Assembly (NCBI GenBank): GCA_017303475.1 | Contig: JAFLBO010000012.1 | Coordinates: 117,869-181,868, forward strand | Reading direction: 5' to 3' | DNA length: 64,000 nt | Origin: Chitinophagales bacterium | GTDB lineage: Bacteria > Bacteroidota > Bacteroidia > Chitinophagales > Saprospiraceae | Part shown: one piece after another, positions 1 to 8,632 of the stretch | How the letters are laid out: every line of letters starts with the position of its first letter | Position numbering within the stretch: position 1 is the stretch's first letter | The notes under the pieces: model-generated | Seen by the model: the letters and a program-made list of their open reading frames with translations, nothing else | Told to the model about the DNA's origin: nothing | The model's database searches: none | Made by a program: the position numbers and the translations under genes

Positions 1-2256
1 CAGGGAGCGCTCCACGTAGCGGCGTGGGTAGCTGATGTTTTGCGGACCATTGTTGTTTACCCAATGCGCCTGCGGGAAAATCCAGTTCCACACTTCATTG
101 CTGTATTCCAGGTACACCTGAATACCCGAATTCAACCCGTTGCGGAACATGGCAGCCATTTCCGCTATGTAGGTATCGTCGGCGCCATGCGGCACACAAA
201 CCCAGATGTCTTTATTGAGCGTATTGGCCAGTTGGATGATGTATTCATAAGCCAGCCCGCCGTTCAGACTTTCGGCCTGGGAGTAGTATCCCGGACGGGT
301 GCGGTTTTCCCATTTTTCATGTTCACTGCCGTTGGTGCGCATCCAGTCCATGAAACGCAAAGTGTTGAATTCCTTGCAGTTATCCAGGAAAGACTGTCGA
401 AATGGCTGACTGAGATAGGTATCCAGATTGCTTTGTTCCACCACACGAATATTGCGTACGTGGTTGCCTGCCTGAGAAGCGGTGAGGTTGAAAAAGATGT
501 TGCCTTCATCGTTCACCACAAAATCAATCTGCCCGGGCTGGCTGGCTGTTACGGTTACATTTCCCTGCATTTGCAAGGTTCCAACACCATCGTACAGGAG
601 GCGCATGGGTACGCCTGTTGGGATATGCCCAATGGCAGAGATAATACCGCGCAGCAGATTTTGACCACTGCCATTTGGCACCGGGAAGGGTATTTGCAGG
701 GCATAGCCATTGCTATCAGTAGGAATATGGGCCTGGTTTTCAGTGTTCCAGATAAAATTACCGCCCGGAGGGTTAGGATCGTAAGTGATCCAGGTGCCGC
801 AGGATTTAAAAAAGTCCTTGAAGGGTCGACCGGTAGACCAATAGGCCAAACCTTCAATCCCAACGCCAATTTTCATGGCACATGGATCGGGTGTCCAACC
901 CGGGCAGGTATTGCTGTCGCGCTGAATTTGCAGGTTGAAGGTATCCCGGCATCCATTGGCGCCTGAGGCGGTGAGTTGGTAAGGGCCGGGCGCCAGGTTG
1001 TCGAATACCTGGGCATTGCCTGCAGATGGAGGAATCAGGTTACCGCTGGCATTGCGCAATTGCAGGGGTATATTTTCGTAGTTGGTAACACGGAAGCGAC
1101 CGTCGTTGCCGGTGCAGGAAGCCAGTTGCTCGCAAGTAATGCCCAAAAGGCAGGGATATACGCCAGATGGATCGAGAATGCGCACCTGTTTGGTTAGGCT
1201 ATGTTGCAGGCCTTCTGAATCGGTTACGGTGAGACGAACATTCAGGTTGCCCAATGCGGTAAAGGTATGGTTTACCAATCCGCCGCTTACCGGCGCGGAG
1301 CCATCGCCAAAATCCCAGGAATAAGCGGTAATAAAGCCGTCAGGATCTGAAGAAGGTGTTCCGTCGAAGCTGATTTGCAGGGGTGCGATGCCTGAAGCAG
1401 GTGTGAAGGCAAACGCTGCATTGGGTGGCTGATTGACCGCCACATTGGGATCTGGGGCTACACAGGCATAGCTTGCGCCCATGCGCAACTCGTCGGCCTG
1501 GCCGTTGTTGGGGTTATTGCCCAGGTACAGCGCAACGCTTCGGATGGCCAGGGCAAAGGGAGAAGTTTGGGTCAGTTCAGGGGTTGGGGTATCGTTGCCG
1601 AGCTGGGCAGGGTTTACGAAGCAGGAGGCGCTGATACTATTGGCGTTAAAATCGAGTTTCAGGACCAAAAATGCGGCTTCTCCTATAACCACTGGAATGC
1701 TTGTCGGGAAATATTGATCGCCCAGGCGAAGCGTCCACCGGCGTTGTCCATTTACATTGGAGTTAGCACCGAAATAGCCAACAGCCACTTTATTGGAGGT
1801 GCATCCTTCACACCACTGGATGTTCTGGTTGTGCCAAAATGCGGCTACCGTTTCGTCGTTGTTTTGGTTTTTTCGGAGCAGGATACTCATCCAAAGGCTG
1901 GTACCCGGCAGACCGATGGCGCCGTCTGCATTCAGCCAGGCAGCAAAGGGTCCGTCGGGCTGCACATTCAGTCGGCGGCCGGCGGTTAGGTATTGGAGTC
2001 CTCCAGAGGCGTATCCCGGAGTAGTTTGCAGGTTTTGGAATTGAAGAGGGGTTCCCGTGGAGATTTGGTATCCCGGGAGCTGTGTGTTTTCGCTTTGAAC
2101 ATTCCAGGGTTGCAGCCAACCGGCGCCGCCTTGCAGCGATTCCAGCGGACTGTTATCGGGGTAGGAAAAGCCATCGTAGGCGAGATAATTACAGGTTTGT
2201 GCCGCAGATTGGAACGCGGCAAGGAACAAGGAGAGTAAAAGGAAGAGGCGTATCAT
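1..2256 (-). CDS. Partial secreted PKD-domain protein with C-terminal TIM-barrel glycosidase-like region
   Basis: The frame is open from ATG at 2256 to the window edge, so at least 752 residues are present and the C-terminus is missing. It starts with a signal peptide (MIRLFLLLSLFLAAFQSAAQ). Residues about 22-220 look like a concanavalin/laminin-G-type domain. A PKD domain follows at about 278-353, with the marker WDFGDG. From about 615 the sequence resembles a TIM-barrel glycoside-hydrolase-like fold, with LRFMDW near 638 and YSNEVWN near 717, a motif seen in uncharacterised Bacteroidota cellulose- or glycan-binding proteins. Its role is probably extracellular polysaccharide binding or cleavage. 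A T9SS signal is expected in the missing end but is not visible. It lies downstream of two other secreted proteins on the same strand, separated from them by a terminator. Function is inferred from fold resemblance only. Confidence 0.75.
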   Translation of the reverse strand, partial: MIRLFLLLSLFLAAFQSAAQTCNYLAYDGFSYPDNSPLESLQGGAGWLQPWNVQSENTQLPGYQISTGTPLQFQNLQTTPGYASGGLQYLTAGRRLNVQPDGPFAAWLNADGAIGLPGTSLWMSILLRKNQNNDETVAAFWHNQNIQWCEGCTSNKVAVGYFGANSNVNGQRRWTLRLGDQYFPTSIPVVIGEAAFLVLKLDFNANSISASCFVNPAQLGNDTPTPELTQTSPFALAIRSVALYLGNNPNNGQADELRMGASYACVAPDPNVAVNQPPNAAFAFTPASGIAPLQISFDGTPSSDPDGFITAYSWDFGDGSAPVSGGLVNHTFTALGNLNVRLTVTDSEGLQHSLTKQVRILDPSGVYPCLLGITCEQLASCTGNDGRFRVTNYENIPLQLRNASGNLIPPSAGNAQVFDNLAPGPYQLTASGANGCRDTFNLQIQRDSNTCPGWTPDPCAMKIGVGIEGLAYWSTGRPFKDFFKSCGTWITYDPNPPGGNFIWNTENQAHIPTDSNGYALQIPFPVPNGSGQNLLRGIISAIGHIPTGVPMRLLYDGVGTLQMQGNVTVTASQPGQIDFVVNDEGNIFFNLTASQAGNHVRNIRVVEQSNLDTYLSQPFRQSFLDNCKEFNTLRFMDWMRTNGSEHEKWENRTRPGYYSQAESLNGGLAYEYIIQLANTLNKDIWVCVPHGADDTYIAEMAAMFRNGLNSGIQVYLEYSNEVWNWIFPQAHWVNNNGPQNISYPRRYVERSL

Positions 2257-2294
2257 ATGAACTTTGATTTCCACTGCAAGAACGTGGATTTTTT

Positions 2295-2440
2295 GGGAAC
2301 GCGGATGACGCGGATGACGCGGATTTTTATAATTGCCTTCGGCAATATTGCTGAAAAAAGATGGAGCATCTCAAAAATTCTTAAAAAGGCTGCCGAAGGC
2401 AGCGTAAAAAATCCGCGTCATCCGCGTCATCCGCGTTCCC
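2295..2440. repeat. Inverted repeat of GCGGATGAC units
   Basis: Perfect 34-nt arms at 2295-2328 and 2407-2440 enclose 78 nt. Each arm consists of degenerate copies of the 9-mer GCGGATGAC. The loop holds two smaller hairpins, at 2332-2346 (ATTGCCTTCGGCAAT) and 2390-2402. Further degenerate CCGCGT units continue to about 2460. The element lies between the terminator of the gene ending at 2517 and the start of the gene at 2256. Confidence 0.85.
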
Positions 2441-2463
2441 CCAACCCGCGTTCTCCGCGTTCA

Positions 2464-2501
2464 CAAAAAAAATTGGGCGCCAACCTTGCGGCGGCGCCCA
2501 A
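2464..2501 (-). terminator. Rho-independent terminator of the gene ending at 2517
   Basis: On the minus strand a 9-bp stem TTGGGCGCC/GGCGCCCAA (2473-2481 with 2493-2501) is followed by eight T (2465-2472). It starts 15 nt after the stop codon. Confidence 0.85.
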
Positions 2502-2516
2502 CATAAAACTCCCCTT

Positions 2517-5432
2517 TTAACGTAGTAATGTTATCTCACCACTCTCGGTCTTTTCCATTTCACCGAGAAGTTTGTATCGGAAGGAAAACACGTAGGTATC
2601 GGAACCGGCGGGTTGACCGCCATCGTAGGTTCCATCCCATCGCAGCTGGTCTTTATCGCTCCTGAACACCAGTTGGCCCCAGCGTGAATAAATGCGCATT
2701 TCTGCATATTCCAATGGCGTACAATCGCTAATCAATGGCACAAAACTATCGTTGGCGCCATCTCCATTGGGTGTAAAAGCATTGGGTATTTGCGGTTTGC
2801 AGCAGTTTTTGGAATCAGAAGGGAAGACTTCTATAAAGGTGGAATCTTCTGCAAAACATCCATATTCTGATGCTCCTCGCACCTTATACCAGCCTGAATT
2901 AGCAGGTGTAGCTTCCGGAATGACTAACAAGGCACTGGTTGCACCGGTATTCCACAGGTAGCTTGTGGCGCCGCTGGCTATCAAAGCAATGGGGTCGAAT
3001 TCGCAAAGACTGGAATCGCCTTCTATGCTCACTGTTGGCGCCTGGTGGAAAATAACCGGCTGTGTACCACTGGTATCGGTACATTCATCTGTAGGATTTG
3101 GCAGCCCATCTACATCGGGCGGCCCCACTACGCAGGATGCCATGTAGGTAATTTCAGGCTCCATGGTTGCCGGATCAAAGGCAAAAGTCCCGGAACCATT
3201 CGTAGCAACTACCTGGCCATTATCATCCTGCAATTGATACACCAGCACATCGCCTGGGGCCAGGTTGGGAGGCTGAATGGTTACTACCGCAATATTGGTT
3301 TGTCCGGCACAACCATGTACCACCTCGCCAGACAGTTGCCCTGGATCACTGGCGCAGAATTGCGCACAGTCGTAATAGCCGCTTACCGTGATTTCGCAGC
3401 CATTATCATGTTTCACAATAAAGGCGTAATTGGCGCCATTCAAGATAGGATCCGAGAGATAAAAATTTCCGGTCAACTCTTCTTCGCCCACCTTGAAGGG
3501 AGGGAGGCCGTAAATTTCAAACGCCACGGTAAAATGCGTATTGGTTGGCGCACAATCCAATACGGGTTTGGTAACCTCTGGTTTGCGTTCGTCTTCAAAA
3601 ATCACAAACTTACGGATGTAGCAACTATCCTCTTTTTCATAGGATCCGCCATTACAATAGGTTTCCTGATCGAAAGTAACACAGGGTTTCTTGCAGTTGA
3701 TGGTATCCACAGTACCCAGATCAATCGTCACTTTTTTGTAGTCTATAGTAAAGAAAGTGGTGGTACACTCATCTTCTATTTTGTATTGACCTGGCGCACA
3801 ATAGCTTATCCCATTATGGGTAAAACACGGATTATTGCAGGTTACCGAACCAACTATCCCTTCAATGACGGTATCCCTTGGCTCTACAATTATCTGCCGG
3901 GTGTATGTAGTACAGTTTTCGGTATGCATAGCAGTTTGACTGCTGCAAATTTGCGTACCAAAGAAATTAAAGCACTGGCCTTCACAAATAGTCACCGTTG
4001 GCTGTTGCACTTGTTCAGTTGAGGGATCGAAACCTATCGTAAAGGTTTGGGTATGACAGTTTGCTACCTGTATGGTGTATTGTCCGGGATCGCAATAGGC
4101 AATGTTTTGATAGAAAACACAGGGATCTTCGCAGGAAATAGTTCCTATTTGCCCAAGGTCTTCTAACCATATATTATTGACGATAACCGCTGCTGTTGTA
4201 GTAAACACACATTCCCCATACTCATGCACTGCTGTTACGGTGTATAGAGAGGAAGCATTCGGCGAAACGGAGATAGATTGCCCTGTAGCTCCATTGCTCC
4301 AAGTGTATTTGAATGCAGGATCATAGTTTATTACAGTTAGTACAGCAGTCTCGCCCTCACATATGAATTGATTGTTTACTATGGGAATTTCGTCCTTTTG
4401 GGTTATTATCACAATTGTATCGGCACAGGTTCCCGGGTAAGTATAGGTACCTGGCATGGTATATGAGATGCCATTTACTACACAAACCGTATCGGCACAC
4501 GACAATTCGCAGCTATAGTTAGCATAAACTGGAGGACCAGTAGTAATGTAAAACAGATAAATAGTTTCATCATCGCAACCAAAACCAGGACAATTGCAAT
4601 AAGAAAGACTATCAATTGGTGTAGAAGACAAATTTCTGTAAATCAACGTAAGCGTATCTACTCTAACCGTATCCAGCCCGTGATAGCTGGTGTCTAATGC
4701 GATAGAAATAGTTAGACCAGTACTATCGCCATCAAAGTGGAATATTGGCGGAATAATCCAATCAATAGAAACAGAGTCAAAAACAATCGGACAAACAGAA
4801 GCCGGCGGACAATATTCACCATTTCCGCCAACAGGCGCGCCGAATGAATAGTCGCAAACCGGAGGAGTATAAGTATAAGTTATGGTTTCGTAGTTACACA
4901 CCGATTCCGGTCCTTGTAAAAGACCTACTGTACAAAAACAAGTCACTGGTCCTGGCTGAGCCGTACCAATTCCTTCCAGCACTTTAATGGTAAAAGCGCA
5001 TTGGCTGTTTTGAAGTCCGCTAATGGCCAATAAATAAGGCTCTAAACTGGTCAAATTGCTGGCGGATAAAGTACCCACCGTTAAATTTTCAATGGTATCT
5101 GTTGCAATGACCATGGAATGCGGGTTGCACGTAGTATCAAACATGCTAAAAATCAAAGCGCTTGAACCCGGATCACAATCATGCACGGAGATTTCTATCG
5201 ACATCTCTTCAAAACAAGTGGAAAAGCGCAGAAAACCGCTCGCCATACCAAATGAATCCTCCGTCATGTCAAAGTTGCTGCTACAGTAATTATCCAGGAA
5301 GTTCCCACACAAAAACGGCGCTTTATGACACGAATCGGCGATGGAAACAGGTTGGTTATAATTAGGACAAACTTGCGCACGCATCGTGAATGCGGAACAA
5401 CAAAACAGCAGCAAAATGAGTATCCTGTTCAT
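2517..5432 (-). CDS. Secreted adhesin-like protein with T9SS type B (gliding-associated) C-terminal domain
   Basis: The protein has 971 residues with a signal peptide ending at MRAQ (about residue 19). The middle is Cys-rich and repetitive: short cysteine-paired modules around residues 430-640 each contain C-x3-C and Y-C-x-x-G patterns, and an Ig-like segment lies near 790-870. The C-terminus (about 877-971) is the CHU_C/TIGR04131 type B sorting domain, with IPNAFTPNGDGANDSF, RIYSRWGQLVF and the ending GEITLLR. Known members of this class are exported through the T9SS and carried on the surface or released. No enzyme domain is visible. The gene starts 53 nt after the preceding gene without a terminator between, so the two may be cotranscribed, and it ends at a strong terminator. 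Confidence 0.88.
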   Translation of the reverse strand: MNRILILLLFCCSAFTMRAQVCPNYNQPVSIADSCHKAPFLCGNFLDNYCSSNFDMTEDSFGMASGFLRFSTCFEEMSIEISVHDCDPGSSALIFSMFDTTCNPHSMVIATDTIENLTVGTLSASNLTSLEPYLLAISGLQNSQCAFTIKVLEGIGTAQPGPVTCFCTVGLLQGPESVCNYETITYTYTPPVCDYSFGAPVGGNGEYCPPASVCPIVFDSVSIDWIIPPIFHFDGDSTGLTISIALDTSYHGLDTVRVDTLTLIYRNLSSTPIDSLSYCNCPGFGCDDETIYLFYITTGPPVYANYSCELSCADTVCVVNGISYTMPGTYTYPGTCADTIVIITQKDEIPIVNNQFICEGETAVLTVINYDPAFKYTWSNGATGQSISVSPNASSLYTVTAVHEYGECVFTTTAAVIVNNIWLEDLGQIGTISCEDPCVFYQNIAYCDPGQYTIQVANCHTQTFTIGFDPSTEQVQQPTVTICEGQCFNFFGTQICSSQTAMHTENCTTYTRQIIVEPRDTVIEGIVGSVTCNNPCFTHNGISYCAPGQYKIEDECTTTFFTIDYKKVTIDLGTVDTINCKKPCVTFDQETYCNGGSYEKEDSCYIRKFVIFEDERKPEVTKPVLDCAPTNTHFTVAFEIYGLPPFKVGEEELTGNFYLSDPILNGANYAFIVKHDNGCEITVSGYYDCAQFCASDPGQLSGEVVHGCAGQTNIAVVTIQPPNLAPGDVLVYQLQDDNGQVVATNGSGTFAFDPATMEPEITYMASCVVGPPDVDGLPNPTDECTDTSGTQPVIFHQAPTVSIEGDSSLCEFDPIALIASGATSYLWNTGATSALLVIPEATPANSGWYKVRGASEYGCFAEDSTFIEVFPSDSKNCCKPQIPNAFTPNGDGANDSFVPLISDCTPLEYAEMRIYSRWGQLVFRSDKDQLRWDGTYDGGQPAGSDTYVFSFRYKLLGEMEKTESGEITLLR

Positions 5433-5485
5433 AACGTTAGCAATTAGGGTACACCAAAAATGGTTTAATGGGGCCGGGAGGGGAG

Positions 5486-8410
5486 TTACAGCTTCACTAC
5501 CTTCCCTTGGGCAATCATGGTTCTATGTTTATCTAGATATTGAATCAGATACAGTCCAGTCGGCAATGTAGTCAGATTCAGGTAATGGGTTTCTTGAATT
5601 GATGGGAAAACACTGGTTTCTTCCAGCACTATTTTTCCGGTGGCATCCAGGACCCTCAGGCTCGCCCCCTCCCGTTGGAAGGGGCGAGTGAGGCTTACCA
5701 GAGCGTTTCCATTCGTTGGGTTAGGAGCGATCCTTAGCGCCCCTGTAGTAGTGTTTGTGTTCACTGGATTTTGTTGGGCGGTAATCAGGGATTCAAAAGG
5801 GTTTCCAATGGTGTGCAGGGTTTGGGCAGTAATCACAGGCGTGTTTTGGTCAAAATATATCGCGGCTCTATTGGTTATTTCTGTTCCGGGAGCCAGGTCT
5901 TTTTTCAATGCAATCCGGTATTTGACAAATCCCTGCGAAGCAGCCTCATTAGCGCCGGAATCAGGCAGGGCAATGGGATCAAACAGGAAACTCAGGATAC
6001 CAAACTCACTGAAGTTATACTGGTAAGGATGACTTGAAGCCCCCGGTTTAAAGGTCGACAGGTCTAGAAAACGGGAAAGTGTATCCCTGATTTCTACCCG
6101 GAAAGCCGTGTCGGTACCGGTGTTCTGAAAGCGGATCAGATATTCTATAGTGATGCCTTGTTTTACCACATGATCGTCTCCAACGCCCAGCGGCAAGCCT
6201 GTTTTATCATTCGGGTCATAAGAGCCAATGTTTTGTCGGCATTCTATGTCTGTACTGAAATTTCCATCGTTTTGCGGAAACTGGAAAGTGTAGCCCATAC
6301 TGAACGGGAATCCGCCGCATCCTTCTACCACCAGTGTTGGCGTACTGTTGCCTGGATGGCCCGGAGTCTGATTGACGATGATGGTTACCGTAGAGCCTTC
6401 CGGATAAAGTACTATAGTTGTATCCTGGCCTCCGTTTAATTGCAGGGTAGACAGCTTGAATATGATCACATCTTCCACGATGATGTATTCCACCGCCTGC
6501 TGCATATCCAGCCCTTCATTAGAGATGGTAATCACCACTGAATCGCCGGCACAATACCCGTTTACTTCCAAACTGGAACCATCCCATTCCGGACTAAACC
6601 CAAAGCACAGCGAATCCGGATAAATATGGGCTTCTGTGCAATGTGTTTGCCCCAGCACCGTGCTATCGCAATCCAGCAGGGCAGTAAACTGGAAGCTTCC
6701 ACCTGAAAGCTCTGGCACAGCGCCAACCTGAAACAAGAGCGTGTCGCCAGTTTGGATGTACGGCAAGTTGCTGCTTACAGCCGTCAGGTATGGATCAAGC
6801 GCCACCGTAATCCAGGCATCCGGCGCCGGGATTGTACCATAATTGTAGTACTTAACCGAATAGGTGTTCTCATGACACCGGCGCAGAAACGGCACGCTCA
6901 AATCCACATCCAACAAAGGGCAATCGTACGCTGCCTGTACCGGAAAATCCGCATAAAGGGTGTCGCCTGGCTGCAGGATTGCTATTTGTATGGAATCTTC
7001 GCAGGTAGCCCAGTAAGCGGAAGGCGGCAACACGGATACGAACCAGACGCCGGTGTCCAACCCCATCGAATACTCCCCCGTTGAATCGGTAAGGGTGTAC
7101 ACTGCGCCCGGTTCGCCACTTGCCGTGATAATCCAGCCGGACAATCCCGGCTCACCTGCATTTTCCACACAATCTTCTATTTCGTCCCGAACAACTCGTC
7201 CTGCCACCCGATTAGTCCAGGCAAAGCCCAGCGCATCGGTTTGCAACAGCCAGGCTTGCAAATCACCACCTGCACTGTAAGAACCTGTTTGTCCGGCGAT
7301 GATGAAGCCGTTTCCGTTGGCCGGGATTGCCACATCCCAGCAAATATCGCCCCTCAATCCTCCGTAAGTCCGAAACCATACCAGTCCGCCCTGCGCATTT
7401 ACGCGGGCCATAAAACCGTCCCTGCTATTGGAACCTTCCGGAATATGCTCGCCCACCAGCACGAGGTCTCCACCAGGCAGTTCCAGGGCATCGTGTACTT
7501 GTTGCAAACCTGGCAGGGTCAGGCGACGGGTCCAGAGGGTATCCAGTTCATCATCCAGTGCCACCAGCAATGGGTCACGTTGATCAGGATCGCCTACACC
7601 ATCGGTAGCTACGAGCAGGTATTGGCCAGCCTGCGTCTGGATAAGTTTGGCAGGGCGCTGGCTACCCGTTACGGGTAACTCCCAGCTATCCAGCGAATCG
7701 CCAAAGTTGCTCAGCCGGGTAATCAGCAGGTTATCCTGCGTACCCTGACTGTACACCGAGCCGGCTACCAGCACCTCGTTATTGGGCAAAACCGTGGCCG
7801 TTTCTGCTCTGCTGTACAGTCCATATTCGAGCACTTTCGACCAAAGGATACCGCCTGAAGGCGATGTTTTTTGGGCTAAAAACTGCGGGATGAAGTCGCC
7901 GTTCCCATCGGAAACCATCTTGCCGCCCAGCAGTAGGAAATCATTCCCCCATTTTTCAACATCGAAAAGTGTTTTGGCTGTGTACGTCCAACTGTTTTGC
8001 ACCTGTCCGGCAGCATCTAGTTGCAGGAGTTGAATATCGGCCATAGCCGAGGTGCTTCCGGTGCTGCGCACGGTGCTACCTACCATCCAATTTCCTGAGC
8101 CGGTGGGCCAGATACTGAGAGCAGTTTCATCGAGTCCGGGCTGGCCCCACAATTGCTGTTGAGCCTGCAACCCCAGGCTATCGGTTTTCAGGAAATAGCC
8201 ATCAATATCGGCGCTGGAGGTATCAGTTGCGCTTCCCACGGCTACGAGCTGACCATCGGGCTGGATGCTCAGGGCGAAGGCTCGCTCGTTGCCGGGTCCG
8301 CCATACCATCTTTGCCACCCTTGCGCCTGCATCCTGCTGCTCAGCAGCAAAACGCAACTGCTCAACAGGAGCAGGCTACGAAGAAGTGTATGATGGTATC
8401 GGGTGTACAT
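5486..8410 (-). CDS. Secreted beta-propeller / DUF7619 protein with T9SS type A sorting domain
   Basis: I chose the ATG at 8410 (974 residues) because a signal peptide rich in Leu/Ser follows at once (MYTRYHHTLLRSLLLL) and a promoter-like CATGTTTG lies at 8434-8441, inside the longer frame that begins at 8461. Residues about 35-420 contain repeated W-x-R/K-x-Y-GG and D-G-x-x-x-GS-like strands typical of a beta-propeller (SBBP/Kelch-like). A carboxypeptidase-regulatory-like segment follows at about 430-470. Residues about 745-880 match the DUF7619/conserved-repeat region (SYDPNDK, YLIRFQNTGTDTA, NRAAIYFDQN). The last 75 residues form a type A sorting domain ending QGKVVKL. Predicted to be surface exposed; binding partner unknown. 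Confidence 0.85.
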   Translation of the reverse strand: MYTRYHHTLLRSLLLLSSCVLLLSSRMQAQGWQRWYGGPGNERAFALSIQPDGQLVAVGSATDTSSADIDGYFLKTDSLGLQAQQQLWGQPGLDETALSIWPTGSGNWMVGSTVRSTGSTSAMADIQLLQLDAAGQVQNSWTYTAKTLFDVEKWGNDFLLLGGKMVSDGNGDFIPQFLAQKTSPSGGILWSKVLEYGLYSRAETATVLPNNEVLVAGSVYSQGTQDNLLITRLSNFGDSLDSWELPVTGSQRPAKLIQTQAGQYLLVATDGVGDPDQRDPLLVALDDELDTLWTRRLTLPGLQQVHDALELPGGDLVLVGEHIPEGSNSRDGFMARVNAQGGLVWFRTYGGLRGDICWDVAIPANGNGFIIAGQTGSYSAGGDLQAWLLQTDALGFAWTNRVAGRVVRDEIEDCVENAGEPGLSGWIITASGEPGAVYTLTDSTGEYSMGLDTGVWFVSVLPPSAYWATCEDSIQIAILQPGDTLYADFPVQAAYDCPLLDVDLSVPFLRRCHENTYSVKYYNYGTIPAPDAWITVALDPYLTAVSSNLPYIQTGDTLLFQVGAVPELSGGSFQFTALLDCDSTVLGQTHCTEAHIYPDSLCFGFSPEWDGSSLEVNGYCAGDSVVITISNEGLDMQQAVEYIIVEDVIIFKLSTLQLNGGQDTTIVLYPEGSTVTIIVNQTPGHPGNSTPTLVVEGCGGFPFSMGYTFQFPQNDGNFSTDIECRQNIGSYDPNDKTGLPLGVGDDHVVKQGITIEYLIRFQNTGTDTAFRVEIRDTLSRFLDLSTFKPGASSHPYQYNFSEFGILSFLFDPIALPDSGANEAASQGFVKYRIALKKDLAPGTEITNRAAIYFDQNTPVITAQTLHTIGNPFESLITAQQNPVNTNTTTGALRIAPNPTNGNALVSLTRPFQREGASLRVLDATGKIVLEETSVFPSIQETHYLNLTTLPTGLYLIQYLDKHRTMIAQGKVVKL

Positions 8411-8433
8411 GGTGTTTATTCGTATTGATGATG

Positions 8434-8441
8434 CAAACATG
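8434..8441 (-). promoter_or_regulatory. Possible -7 element for the gene starting at 8410
   Basis: The minus strand reads CATGTTTG, 7 of 8 matches to TAnnTTTG, 23 nt before the chosen ATG. No clear -33 partner was seen. Confidence 0.3.
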
Positions 8442-8514
8442 GGGCAAGGAGGAGTTTTCATGCGAGTACAAAAAAATGTTATTCTCGGATTTTTTGTATG
8501 TTTACTGCTGGTTA

Positions 8515-8613
8515 TTTTCCTTGGTTGTTGGGAGGGATAAACTGGAAACTGAGAGTCTCACTTTGAGTGAGACTCTCAGTTTCCAGTTTATCCCTCCCAA
8601 CAACCAAGGAAAA
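8515..8613. repeat. 99-nt perfect palindrome upstream of the helical-protein gene
   Basis: Perfect 48-bp arms (8515-8562 and 8566-8613) are separated by only TTG. The central part (CTGAGAGTCTCACT and its complement) is shared with the palindrome at 39831-39893. The outer arm sequence is unique to this site. It lies between divergent genes and ends 19 nt before the ATG at 8633. Confidence 0.95.
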
Positions 8614-8632
8614 GCATCAAACCATCCAGCAC

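Noticed and set aside
40..966. Long plus-strand frame of 308 codons
   Set aside because: It lies opposite the partial secreted protein gene, which has a signal peptide, a PKD domain and consistent coding sense; the plus frame shows no domain.
2257..2520. 87-codon plus-strand frame with TRMTRMTR and RHPRHPRS stretches
   Set aside because: It is made of the GCGGATGAC inverted repeat and runs through a terminator.
8515..8613. Ordinary Rho-independent terminator
   Set aside because: It lies between two divergent 5' ends, the arms are far longer than needed, and there is no T-run.
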